DNA from: Acidobacteriota bacterium
GTDB lineage: Bacteria > Acidobacteriota > Terriglobia > UBA7540
Reading direction: 5' to 3'
Assembly: GCA_021827245.1 (NCBI GenBank)
Contig: JAKAWN010000312.1
Location: 1 to 8,191, forward strand
DNA: 8,191 nucleotides
Both the position numbers and the translations under genes were made by a program. Below the pieces are notes generated by a model. It saw nothing but the letters and a program-made list of their open reading frames with translations, made no database searches and had not been told where the DNA came from. Every line of letters starts with the position of its first letter. Position 1 is the first letter of the stretch. Below, piece by piece: positions 1-7,402 of the stretch.

Positions 1-400
1 TTTTCTAGGCGTTCCCAGCTGGACCTTCGATGCAGTCAAAACTGATAACACCTTCTATCGGATTCCTTCGGCCAGAATCGTTCGGCAATGGTAAGATCAC
101 ACCCCTCCATCCTCGCGGTGCTCTAAGTCAGCGTCAGAACGATCGTGAACGACCGTTACTCAACTCTGCGCGACAAGGCAGGAGTAATCCGCGAAAAATC
201 GGGGCAACTTCCGGATGGGCGACGGTCCGAGAGTTAATTGATTGCGATCTGCGCAGCGGCGTTTGTTATGGGAAGCTGCCGGTGGCAGATCCTTCTAATG
301 TGTCCCGGCGTCGGTCTAGAGAGCTTCTACGGGTGGGTCGTTTATCAGGCGGAATCCTCCAAATCGTGGACCCGCAAGCTTTGCGCCAGTCCCGTGCTTT
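1..400. other. No recognisable gene
   Basis: I see no protein family, RNA gene or mobile-element end here on either strand. Two overlapping open frames exist (about 30-404 and 238-510, plus strand), but their translations are low in recognisable motifs and rich in Arg/Ser, as expected for chance frames in GC-rich DNA. A small inverted repeat is present: GATCTGC near 245-251 and GCAGATC near 285-291, with CTGCC-ggt-GGCAG nested at its right end. It may be a chance hairpin. The segment could be the decayed end of a gene lying to the left. Confidence 0.4.
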
Positions 401-430
401 TTGACACGACGAATGAATCTCCCCTAGCAT
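401..430 (+). promoter_or_regulatory. Candidate sigma70-type promoter for the DUF1232 gene
   Basis: A perfect -35 hexamer TTGACA (401-406) is followed after 18 bases by TAGCAT (425-430), a 4/6 match to TATAAT. Transcription would begin around 436-438, at or just after the TTG proposed as start codon, so the message would be leaderless. No Shine-Dalgarno precedes TTG 435, which is consistent with that reading, but a chance match cannot be excluded from sequence alone. Confidence 0.35.
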
Positions 431-434
431 CCTG

Positions 435-716
435 TTGTGGTCAAATCCCTCTATACGGCGCTTACAAAGAGGAGTCCGAACTTACCGGCTCGCTCTTGAA
501 GACCCACTAACGCCGAAGAACGCGAAACGACTTCTGCGCTTTACGCTTGTCTATCTTCTAAGCCCATTGGATTTGATCTCTGACTACGTTCCTGTCCTCG
601 GCCGGCTCGATGACCTGATCATCATTCCTGCTCTGCTGCTCACGGTCCGGTGGCTCATCCCTCGAGCTGTTTGGGCTGACTGTTCCCAGCGAGCGACGGC
701 TCTAATTCCGGACTGA
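435..716 (+). CDS. DUF1232 (YkvA-type) small membrane protein
   Basis: The translation (93 residues from TTG 435) carries the DUF1232/YkvA core: an LxDPxTPxxAK lead-in at residues 22-31, then YLLSPLDLISDYVPVLGRLD followed by DLIIIPALLL, and a closing LIPRAVW. The Pro/Asp-rich SPxDLxxDxxPVLGxLDD pattern is diagnostic of the family, whose biochemical function is unknown. Two hydrophobic stretches (about residues 35-52 and 60-76) suggest a membrane protein. The start is uncertain: an in-frame TGA at 414-416 bounds it, no ATG or GTG lies between that stop and the domain, and TTG 435 is the only usual start codon. A GAGGAG at 469-474 lies inside the frame but has no start codon after it. The N terminus is short for the family, so mild 5' truncation is possible. 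The domain itself looks complete. It is convergent with the receptor gene downstream. Confidence 0.75.
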   Translation: MWSNPSIRRLQRGVRTYRLALEDPLTPKNAKRLLRFTLVYLLSPLDLISDYVPVLGRLDDLIIIPALLLTVRWLIPRAVWADCSQRATALIPD

Positions 717-837
717 CCTTATACGGTTGGCGCGGACCCGCCGGATCTGCAAGGGTCAAGCCCATGCGTCTTCGTGGCACCGAGCTGAAGGTCTACGCCA
801 ACTCGCGGCCGCCAATATTCCTGGCCATCGCTCCCGG

Positions 838-3399
838 CTAAAAGCCTAGGCGCACGGACATGGCATATTCCCGGGGAGCGCCGGGATCCACCAGGATGTA
901 CTTGCCGAAGCCGGTGCTGAAGTAGCCGCCGCTCGTGATGTAGGCCGTGGGGTCATACTCCTTGTTGAAGAGGTTGTAAACACCGAACGCCACCTGGAGG
1001 GGAACGCTGCTGAATACCCCGCCCAGATGGTTCAGGCTGAGGCTGAGCGTCAGGTTGGCCAGCCCGTAGCCTGGCATAATCTGCCGCGTCGGAGCGTTGA
1101 TGTAGTTGCTGAACAGGTAGCGCTTTCCGACGTATTGCCACCAAACTTGCGGTGTTACAAGGGCTTTCTTACCGAGGTCGAAGTAGGAACTCAGGCCCAG
1201 GTTGGTGGTGTAGTCGGGTGAATCGGAGATGGGAAAGCCACGATAATCGATCGTTGAGCCCTGCGGGACGTAGCGCAGAAAATAATCGTGCTGGAAGGTG
1301 GCATTCCCGTGGACTTGCAAGTGCCACGACGGCACGTCGTCAACGCTGAGCGCCACACCGTTATAGACGGCGGACCCAAAGGCAAATTGAGTCAAAGGAT
1401 TGCTCAGCTCGGAATTGGTAACTTCCATCGTCTCGTCGCTCAATTTATCCCGAAAATAGGTGGCGTCCACGGAGGACTTTCCGAACAGTCCCCGTTCGGA
1501 CAATTCAACCCGCGCTCCCGCCTCCGCGTCCTGGCTTTTCACTGGTAGCAACTCCACTAGGTCCACCCCGGCAGGTGCCGCGTCCACCCCGAAAGCCCGG
1601 TCAATCGGGTTCTGATAGCTCTCCGCGTAATTCCCGTGGAATCCCAGCCGGTGAAATGGCATATAGGCCGCGCCCACCGAAGGGGAGAAGCGTGCAAAGC
1701 TCTTATGCGAGTCCGGGGTCGTGGAGAATTGGATAGCCGTATTCGGGTTAGCCTGTGGAAAGTCTGCGAAGCCTGAGTTGTAGAAGCTGGTCTGGAACAA
1801 CTGTTCGGCGATCCCCGGCGTGAGGATCAAGTTCGGCAGCAGGGTGATGTGGTCCTGCACGTATAGCTGTCCATAGTTGTTGTAAAGATGCTGGCTGTTG
1901 AAGCCGAAGGGATTCGTCTTTGTTGTTCCCATCGCTTCGCTGTAAATGGACACGATGGTGTGATAGTGTTCGTGCATGAAGTAGCCCCCTGCGGTAACCT
2001 GGTTCCGCGACAGATCCCAATTCACATACGCTTGGTTCCCGTAGGTATCAGAAGTGGGGTCATACCATTCTGTATTGGGTCCGGGTCCGAAATAATTATC
2101 CACGCGGTAATGGAGCCGGTAACCGTGCCGATACCAGAGCCTGTCATGGAGCGTGACGTGCGGAGCCAACTTGAGATTGACCTTGCTGTACACAATATCG
2201 CTGTTGACTCGAATGAGTTTGAACCAAAGTGATCCGGGGAATGACGAGTAATATCCACTGGTCGGCTGGCTATAGAGCGGTGCATTCGCTGGCACACCGG
2301 GAGTCACACCGTAAAGTCCTTCAGTGGTGATGGCCTGCCCTTCCTGATCAATTGGATTGAGAGGGATGAAATTAGGACGGTAATCATACTCGCGCCCTAC
2401 GTAATAGCCCACGCTGAAATCTCCAACTTCGAAATCCTTCCGTACCTTTCCGTAGCCAGCCCACCCCTGCCCCGGGGCGTTCCAGCCCTTTCTGCGGAAC
2501 GTATGATTCGCTGTATAGCCGCTCGAGAGCACCGCCGACCACCCCTGCCATAGCCCCGTACGCAGGGTCAGATAGGCAGAGCGAGTGCCGTAACTGCCAT
2601 AGGAGGCACCGGACGAAAAAGTCAACCCCGGCTCGTCGCTCGGCTGCACGGGGACGTAATTGACGGTGCCGCCCAGACTGTCAAACCAACGATCCGCCGG
2701 GTCGCCAGGTCCGTAGATCACATGAACTTCAGAGATCATCGGCATGATGGGCAACTGTGTCGGTTCCCAATGGCCGTTGGCCGCGATCATGTTGTTCATC
2801 GGAATGCCATCGAGGAGGAACATGATGCCATTCTTCTCGATATCACCATTCACGCTCGACCATCCCGTCTTGATCCCCCGCACCACAACCTCGGAACGTC
2901 CCGTGGCGGCGATCCCGCCGTAACCGTAAATATTGACCCCCGGCGCCGTCGTCAGGGCTTGCGCGGAGCCTCCAATGGGACCCGCGACCGCCTGAATCTG
3001 TCCCTTCGGGATACTCAACGCCGTCACAGAGGTCTGGGGAGCTTTGGCCGTTACCACAACGGATTGCACCAACCCCGGAAGGTTCAGCGTGATATCGATC
3101 GTGGCACGCTGGCCCGCCTCAAGTTCGATGTTTTTTCGGCTGTAAGTCAAGAAACCGTCCTTTACCGCGCTGAGCGTATAGCTTCCGCCCGCCATTCCCT
3201 CGATCGCGTACTTCCCGTCTGGTCCCGTAGTAGCTCGCGACTTGGCGCCTGTCGCCTTGTTGGTTAGGGTTAATGCGACGCCGGGCATCACGCCGCCCGA
3301 TGCGTCCAAAACTTTGCCGGTGATGCTGGCGTTTCCGGCCGCTTCGGCTGTTACCGCGCAGCATAACAGAGCCGTAATGAGAGCCATCCGCATAGCCAT
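838..3399 (-). CDS. TonB-dependent receptor with N-terminal carboxypeptidase-regulatory-like domain
   Basis: This is an outer-membrane, TonB-energised importer of 853 residues. A signal peptide occupies about residues 1-20 (hydrophobic ALITALLCCAV, cleavage near AEA-AG). Residues 25-107 form a carboxypeptidase-regulatory-like beta domain (SITGKVLDASGGVMPGVALT, then GPDGKYAIEGMAGGSYTL). SVVVTA at 113-118 resembles the segment around a TonB box. The plug follows, with QALTTAPGVNI (147-157), VVVRGIK (171-177), FLLDGIPMNN (194-203) and SLGGTVNYVP (241-250). The rest is a barrel rich in aromatic residues that ends in MSVRLGF, the C-terminal Phe used in outer-membrane assembly. ATG 3399 is chosen because AGGAGG sits 7 bases upstream; an ATG two codons further in is a less likely start. 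Regulatory-domain receptors are abundant in Acidobacteriota and Bacteroidota; at 853 residues this is shorter than the ~1100-residue Oar-like type. The substrate is unknown. No tonB/exbBD or binding-protein gene is adjacent. Confidence 0.93.
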   Translation of the reverse strand: MAMRMALITALLCCAVTAEAAGNASITGKVLDASGGVMPGVALTLTNKATGAKSRATTGPDGKYAIEGMAGGSYTLSAVKDGFLTYSRKNIELEAGQRATIDITLNLPGLVQSVVVTAKAPQTSVTALSIPKGQIQAVAGPIGGSAQALTTAPGVNIYGYGGIAATGRSEVVVRGIKTGWSSVNGDIEKNGIMFLLDGIPMNNMIAANGHWEPTQLPIMPMISEVHVIYGPGDPADRWFDSLGGTVNYVPVQPSDEPGLTFSSGASYGSYGTRSAYLTLRTGLWQGWSAVLSSGYTANHTFRRKGWNAPGQGWAGYGKVRKDFEVGDFSVGYYVGREYDYRPNFIPLNPIDQEGQAITTEGLYGVTPGVPANAPLYSQPTSGYYSSFPGSLWFKLIRVNSDIVYSKVNLKLAPHVTLHDRLWYRHGYRLHYRVDNYFGPGPNTEWYDPTSDTYGNQAYVNWDLSRNQVTAGGYFMHEHYHTIVSIYSEAMGTTKTNPFGFNSQHLYNNYGQLYVQDHITLLPNLILTPGIAEQLFQTSFYNSGFADFPQANPNTAIQFSTTPDSHKSFARFSPSVGAAYMPFHRLGFHGNYAESYQNPIDRAFGVDAAPAGVDLVELLPVKSQDAEAGARVELSERGLFGKSSVDATYFRDKLSDETMEVTNSELSNPLTQFAFGSAVYNGVALSVDDVPSWHLQVHGNATFQHDYFLRYVPQGSTIDYRGFPISDSPDYTTNLGLSSYFDLGKKALVTPQVWWQYVGKRYLFSNYINAPTRQIMPGYGLANLTLSLSLNHLGGVFSSVPLQVAFGVYNLFNKEYDPTAYITSGGYFSTGFGKYILVDPGAPREYAMSVRLGF

Positions 3400-3406
3400 A
3401 AAACGT

Positions 3407-3412
3407 CCTCCT
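3407..3412 (-). promoter_or_regulatory. Shine-Dalgarno of the TonB-dependent receptor
   Basis: On the minus strand the sequence reads AGGAGG followed by 7 bases and ATG 3399. This is the strongest ribosome binding site in the window and fixes the receptor start. It contrasts with the transferase and the DUF1232 gene, which show none. Confidence 0.85.
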
Positions 3413-3608
3413 GAATAGTATGGGTTTCTCGATTTTTATTAGGATCAATGTCGAGCACATGGTTTCGGTTGGACGGCGGCTCCCAAAATGCCCTAGAGAC
3501 TTCCCTTCCGATACCGTGCTGCCGCAAGGGAGATTTGCTTTACCTATTTTCGAAGGCTTGCCCCGTCCTGCGCCGCCTTTGGACTTTAGAAATGTCGCCC
3601 AAAGATTT

Positions 3609-3659
3609 TCTTAACCCCGTGTTTAAACAGGTACCCAGTTTGAATGCAAACGGTTAAGA
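3609..3659. repeat. Nested inverted repeats upstream of the receptor gene
   Basis: TCTTAACC (3609-3616) and GGTTAAGA (3652-3659) are perfect 8-bp inverted repeats 35 bases apart. Between them lie the palindromes GTTTAAAC (3621-3628) and GGTACC (3630-3635), and a further interrupted pair GTTT-gaatgc-AAAC (about 3638-3651). The block is 210-260 bases upstream of the receptor ATG. It could be an operator region, a cruciform-forming element, or an old insertion scar; nothing identifies a protein that binds it. Confidence 0.45.
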
Positions 3660-4043
3660 TTGTGTGAAGAAATGATGAATGTACGGTGAAGATTTTCGCC
3701 GCCCTACGCCCGCCATGCGCATGCACCAGACGCCATAAGGCACCACCCCTGCCCGCTGTTCGGGACTCCACGAGGGCGCATTTTGCGAACGGCAGGAAAG
3801 GAAACACCTCTCAGTCGGATTGTCCTGGAGGATGATATTATTCGTGCACCGAGATTCCTGGCCCGAGCTGATGCTCGCCGGATCATGGGACAAGCCGTTG
3901 TTGCTGGCGGCGGATAGCGGACGTTAGCGTTCGGCGTAGACTTGAGAGCGTGCACTCCTCGTTTCGATTTTTTCGCGCCGCGCACTGTGACGGTCCGGAG
4001 GTCTATGCGCGGACGTGGCGTTCGGTAGTTCCGGTTGTATCGT
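3660..4043. other. Intergenic stretch without a supported gene
   Basis: No recognisable domain is encoded on either strand. A short plus-strand frame ending at TAG 3915-3917 has a protein-like flavour (it reads APRFLARADARRIMG near its end) but has no family I recognise and no clear start. The stretch lies between the inverted-repeat block and the first copy of the 80-bp repeat. Confidence 0.35.
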
Positions 4044-4123
4044 CTGCCACTCGGAAGTCATCTGGTCTGTTTGCGCATTCCTGACTACCATCGGTTGCCA
4101 GACGGATGTATAGTCGGCAACCC
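4044..4123 (+). repeat. Diverged 80-bp direct repeat, copy 1 (with stem-loop)
   Basis: This segment aligns without gaps to 7027-7106 in the same orientation, with 61 of 80 identical positions by hand count. The best-conserved part is 4091-4123, with 29 of 33 identical, including ATAGTCGGCAA. Copy 1 contains a perfect 7-bp stem, GGTTGCC (4093-4099) and GGCAACC (4116-4122), with a 16-base loop. In one frame both copies also read as similar peptides ending at the same TAG (SEVIWSVCAF versus SEIISPVCAI), so it may be the 3' end of a decayed duplicated gene rather than a structural repeat. The two copies flank the gamma-glutamyltransferase gene. Confidence 0.55.
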
Positions 4124-4298
4124 CCCTCGCATGATCGCGTCATCGGCGGCCAGCGACAAATGCAAGGCAAGCCCGTTTCACGACGACTTGACCGCGAGGC
4201 GGCCCAGTTTCCGTGTGGGTCATCGGGCGGAATCCGAGCTGCTGCTCAGAATGTGAAGAGATAAGTTCTACCAAGAGCGGACTCTCAGGCAAAGTGCC

Positions 4299-4712
<414 letters not shown>

Positions 4713-4937
4713 ATAGCCTCGCTAACTTGCCTCAGACTCACGGCTTTGACTATCACCTGGCACAGGCACGGCGAACCCGCTCACGTTTTCCACAGAGCTC
4801 GGTTGAGTAGCACGTTCGGGAGCGGTTGAGGTTCTCATCACTGAAGTACCAGGCGCAGCCTCGCGCCCAGCGGCGTCCTCCGATGCCTGTGAAGCGGAGT
4901 ATGTGCAGAAGATCTTTCGACAAAACTCTATCGACTA

Positions 4938-4966
4938 TTGCCATCTGTGAGGCTAACCGCTAAACT
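4938..4966 (+). promoter_or_regulatory. Candidate promoter of the gamma-glutamyltransferase gene
   Basis: TTGCCA (4938-4943, 5/6 match to the -35 consensus) and TAAACT (4961-4966, 4/6 to the -10) are separated by an ideal 17 bases. The expected start of transcription, about 4972-4974, lies only 2-4 bases before ATG 4976. This predicts a leaderless or nearly leaderless mRNA, and fits the absence of a Shine-Dalgarno close to that ATG. Confidence 0.45.
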
Positions 4967-4975
4967 TCTGGCGTT

Positions 4976-6679
4976 ATGAAACACACTACTGTTCTTTCCG
5001 GAATCCTGATGACTTTGGGGCTGGTCATGCCACTCATGGCCCAGATGCCTCACAGCGGACTCGATCGCACTACCGCACGATCCATGGTTATTACGCGGCG
5101 GGGTATCGTAGCCAGCGATCAGGTATTGGCATCTCAGGCCGCGGCGGAAATTCTGGCGCGCGGCGGGTCGGCTGCCGACGCAGCCATCGCCGCAAACGCG
5201 GCAATGGGCGTGCTTGAGCCGATGTTGAACGGCATGGGCGGAGACCTGTTCGCCATCGAGTACGACGCCAAGACGGGCAAGCTGGCCGGACTCAATTCGA
5301 GCGGGTGGGCGCCCGACAAACTGACACCTGCCTTCCTCAGGAGCAAGGGCATCACGCAGATGCCCGGATACGGGATTTATTCGGTTACCGTGCCGGGCGT
5401 CGTCGCCGGCTGGTGGGCGCTGCACAAACGATATGGCAAGCTTCCATGGCGGGAACTGTTTCTGCCTGCAATATACTATGCCCGGCACGGATTCCCAGTC
5501 ACCCAATTCGTCGCCGCGTATTGGCACGCCGCGCAGGCCCACCTGGTTCGCGGGGTGAACACCCAGGTCTTTCTGCCCGGCGGCTCGGCCCCAAAGGTTG
5601 GACAGATCTTCCGCAATCCGGCGTATGCCCGGGCGCTGGAGCTCGTCGCCGAAGACGGGCCGGAAGCCTTCTATCGCGGCCCCATAGCAAAGGCCATCCT
5701 CCAAACCTCGGAAGGGCTGGACGGGGCGATGACGGAGAGCGATCTCGCCGATTTCAAGCCGGAGTGGGTCTCTCCGATTTCCACCACATATCGGGGCTGG
5801 CAAATTTACGAGCTCCCGCCCAACGGCCAGGGAATGGCCGCTCTGGAGATGCTCAACATCATGGAGAAATTCCCCCTCGGGGAATATGGGTTTTTCAGCG
5901 CGAGGGCGTTTCACATCAAGATGGCGGCACAGCAACTCGCGTACGCAGATTTGCGGCGCTACATCGGAGATCCGCGCCTGGTGCGCGTACCGGTCGAGGG
6001 GATTATCTCGAAGGCCTATGCGGCGGAGAGGGCGGCGACCATCAAGCCGGGCAAGGCAGCCTGCGGCGTGACGCCTGGCAACCCGTGGCGTTATAACGGT
6101 GACACGACCTACATGACCGCGGTGGACAGTCAAGGCAATATCGTTTCCCTGATTCAGAGCCTCTATGAGGGATTCGGGTCATTTGTCGTGGTCAAGCCCT
6201 ACGGCTTCGCCCTTCAAGACCGCGGCGCGCTCTTCAACCTGGACCCGAAGAGTCCTGACGTGCTCGCGGGCCATAAGCGACCGTGGCATACCATCATTCC
6301 CGGTTTTATGCAGAAAGGGCCGTTGCATATCGGATTCGGGATCATGGGTGGGTTGAATCAGCCGCAGGCTCACGCGCAATTTGTTTCCGACATCGTCGAC
6401 TACGGGATGTCCTTGCAGGGGGCACTGGAAGCGCCCCGCTTCACCAATGCCGGTTTGGACGGCTGCGATTTCTTCATCGAGGACCGTGTGCCCACTGAAG
6501 TGCGCGACAAGCTGGCCAAGATGGGTTATTTCTTGCGCGTGCGCGGAGCGTTCTCGTCGGTCATGGGCGGCGGGCACGCCGTGATGTATGACTCGGCCAC
6601 GGGAATGAAATACGGGGCGTCATCACCGCGCAAGGACGGCGCCGCGATCCCGGAGCCGGCACCCATTTTCCAAAAGTAG
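4976..6679 (+). CDS. Secreted gamma-glutamyltransferase-family Ntn hydrolase (divergent, YwrD-like clade)
   Basis: This 567-residue protein belongs to the GGT family: a precursor that self-cleaves so that an internal Thr becomes the N-terminal nucleophile. A signal peptide (residues 1-22, ending PLMA-Q) predicts export. The large chain holds GGSAADAAIAANAAMGVLEP (63-82) and NGMGGDLFA (85-93). The cleavage site is GDTTYMTAVD, giving Thr377 as predicted nucleophile and a ~191-residue small chain, the usual size. GIMGGLNQPQAHAQ follows, with the oxyanion-type Gly458-Gly459. Residues that grip glutathione in the E. coli enzyme are replaced: NSSGWAP (107-113) instead of FREMAP, LYEGFG (396-401) instead of LNTTFG, LQDRGALF (413-420) at the Asp433 region, and RPWHTI (435-440) instead of PLSSM. 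The substrate is therefore uncertain; a gamma-glutamyl or other amide is inferred. ATG 4976 is the first ATG after an in-frame TAA five codons upstream. No operon partner is visible. Confidence 0.93.
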   Translation: MKHTTVLSGILMTLGLVMPLMAQMPHSGLDRTTARSMVITRRGIVASDQVLASQAAAEILARGGSAADAAIAANAAMGVLEPMLNGMGGDLFAIEYDAKTGKLAGLNSSGWAPDKLTPAFLRSKGITQMPGYGIYSVTVPGVVAGWWALHKRYGKLPWRELFLPAIYYARHGFPVTQFVAAYWHAAQAHLVRGVNTQVFLPGGSAPKVGQIFRNPAYARALELVAEDGPEAFYRGPIAKAILQTSEGLDGAMTESDLADFKPEWVSPISTTYRGWQIYELPPNGQGMAALEMLNIMEKFPLGEYGFFSARAFHIKMAAQQLAYADLRRYIGDPRLVRVPVEGIISKAYAAERAATIKPGKAACGVTPGNPWRYNGDTTYMTAVDSQGNIVSLIQSLYEGFGSFVVVKPYGFALQDRGALFNLDPKSPDVLAGHKRPWHTIIPGFMQKGPLHIGFGIMGGLNQPQAHAQFVSDIVDYGMSLQGALEAPRFTNAGLDGCDFFIEDRVPTEVRDKLAKMGYFLRVRGAFSSVMGGGHAVMYDSATGMKYGASSPRKDGAAIPEPAPIFQK

Positions 6680-6703
6680 AAAGAGCGTAAGCGGCGCGGT
6701 TGA

Positions 6704-6946
6704 AATCATGGGCCGCGGGCCGCGGTAGTTGGATCGCGAAGGAGAGTTCTACGCCGTGGCAGTGGGCGCGCTGGGGCGGCGAAATGGGAAGATCTCCGCC
6801 GTCGCAATTTCCTGGAACTCGAGGCGAAGCCAGCGCAGTGGAAACCGTTGCTTGAAGCAGCCTACCGTGGAAATGACATGCTTGCGTTCAGCTCTTATGA
6901 CGCCGGGCGCAACAATGCGGTCGAACTGAAAGAATACCCTAATTAA
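6704..6946 (+). pseudogene. Protein-like reading frame, unidentified (possible gene remnant)
   Basis: The frame is open from a TGA at 6701-6703 to TAA 6944-6946. Its last ~55 residues look like genuine protein: AKWEDLRRRNFLELEAKP, then QWKPLLEAAYRGNDMLAFSS and YDAGRNNAVELKEYPN, an amphipathic, Leu/Glu-rich composition quite unlike the Arg/Gly-rich residues before it. No start codon or ribosome site precedes that part. Another frame just upstream (about 6729-6780, DREGEFYAVAVGALGRR) is also plausible coding, which suggests a frameshifted C-terminal remnant. I do not recognise the family. It lies 25 bases beyond the transferase stop, on the same strand. Confidence 0.3.
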
Positions 6947-7026
6947 AGAGCGGATTCAGTGTAGAGTGGCGGTCGGTCGCGGCCAACGGCGTTGCGCCGA
7001 AGCAGGTGGATCAATTCCCGGCCGGT

Positions 7027-7106
7027 CGGCCCCTCGGAGATTATCTCGCCCGTATGCGCAATCCGGGCCGCCGTCGGTTACCAGATGGATGAATAGTCGG
7101 CAAACC
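7027..7106 (+). repeat. Diverged 80-bp direct repeat, copy 2
   Basis: This is the partner of 4044-4123, aligned without indels at about 76% identity. The stem is less perfect here: GGTTACC (7076-7082) faces GGCAAACC (7099-7106), so GGTT/AACC and CC/GG can still pair around a small internal bulge. A weaker partial match to the left half of copy 1 begins at 7160 (ACTCGGAAGT is identical to 4049-4058, then GGTCT and ATCC in register with one indel). No protein family is assignable. Confidence 0.5.
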
Positions 7107-7362
7107 GTCGATGTGGTCTGGATGCCATCTCTGACGGTCGAGCCTGAATGACAGGGGGTACTCGGAAGTTTTCCCGGTCTATGGGCTGATCCGTCCGAAA
7201 CGCCGGCTACCCGCGATCAACGGTGTAGGGCTTACAAATTTCTTTTCCCCTTGGCGGTCGCCCAAACGGAGATGCGTTCGACCGCCTTGACGGCGATTTA
7301 CGCGGACTACAAGCGCCTTTGCATGTGGCGAAGACTGCTGCCTACCCACACAAATTCAGTTA
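7107..7362. other. Intergenic stretch, no supported gene
   Basis: Apart from the partial repeat match around 7160-7183, I see nothing convincing. A 41-codon plus-strand frame starting at ATG 7272 and ending at TAG 7395 has no recognised motif and its CGGAG lies too close to the ATG to act as a normal ribosome site. Confidence 0.35.
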
Positions 7363-7388
7363 AAGGGCGGGGAAAACGCACCGCCCTT
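7363..7388 (-). terminator. Hairpin terminator after the unidentified minus-strand gene
   Basis: AAGGGCGG (7363-7370) and CCGCCCTT (7381-7388) form a perfect 8-bp GC-rich stem with a 10-base loop. On the minus strand it begins 14 bases after the stop codon at 7403-7405, and the 3' side is followed by TAACTGAATTTG, so the T-tract is short (the stem's own TT plus one T). The position argues for an intrinsic terminator; the weak U-tract lowers certainty. Confidence 0.5.
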
Positions 7389-7402
7389 GGACTGTAGGTT
7401 TA

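Noticed and set aside
30..404. 124-codon plus-strand frame at the left edge
   Set aside because: The composition is Arg/Ser-rich with no motif, and there is no ribosome site; it is not distinguishable from chance.
735..757. GACCC / GGGTC inverted repeat between the convergent DUF1232 and receptor genes
   Set aside because: Only five base pairs with a 13-base loop and no T-tract on either strand, too weak to call a terminator.
2722..3267. 181-codon plus-strand frame inside the receptor gene
   Set aside because: It is antisense to the receptor's plug and regulatory domain, and has no recognised motif.
3413..3500. Possible promoter for the receptor (TTGATC or TCGACA with TACTAT or TAATAA on the minus strand)
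   Set aside because: No pair of hexamers has acceptable spacing; the matches are too weak to call.
3833..3917. Short frames with protein-like peptides around a GGAGG next to ATG 3834
   Set aside because: The GGAGG touches the ATG, the products are about 30 residues, and neither frame shows a family motif.
5305..6096. 263-codon plus-strand frame inside the transferase gene
   Set aside because: It overlaps the transferase in another frame, and its Arg/Gly/Pro-rich product has no domain; it is a shadow frame.
4928..6133. Long (401-codon) open frame on the minus strand opposite the transferase
   Set aside because: It is entirely antisense to a well-supported gene, its translation is Arg/His/Gly-rich with no recognised domain, and long antisense frames are expected opposite GC-rich coding sequence.
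7272..7397. 41-codon plus-strand frame beginning at ATG 7272
   Set aside because: The putative ribosome site is too close to the start, the product has no motif, and the frame runs through the minus-strand terminator hairpin.
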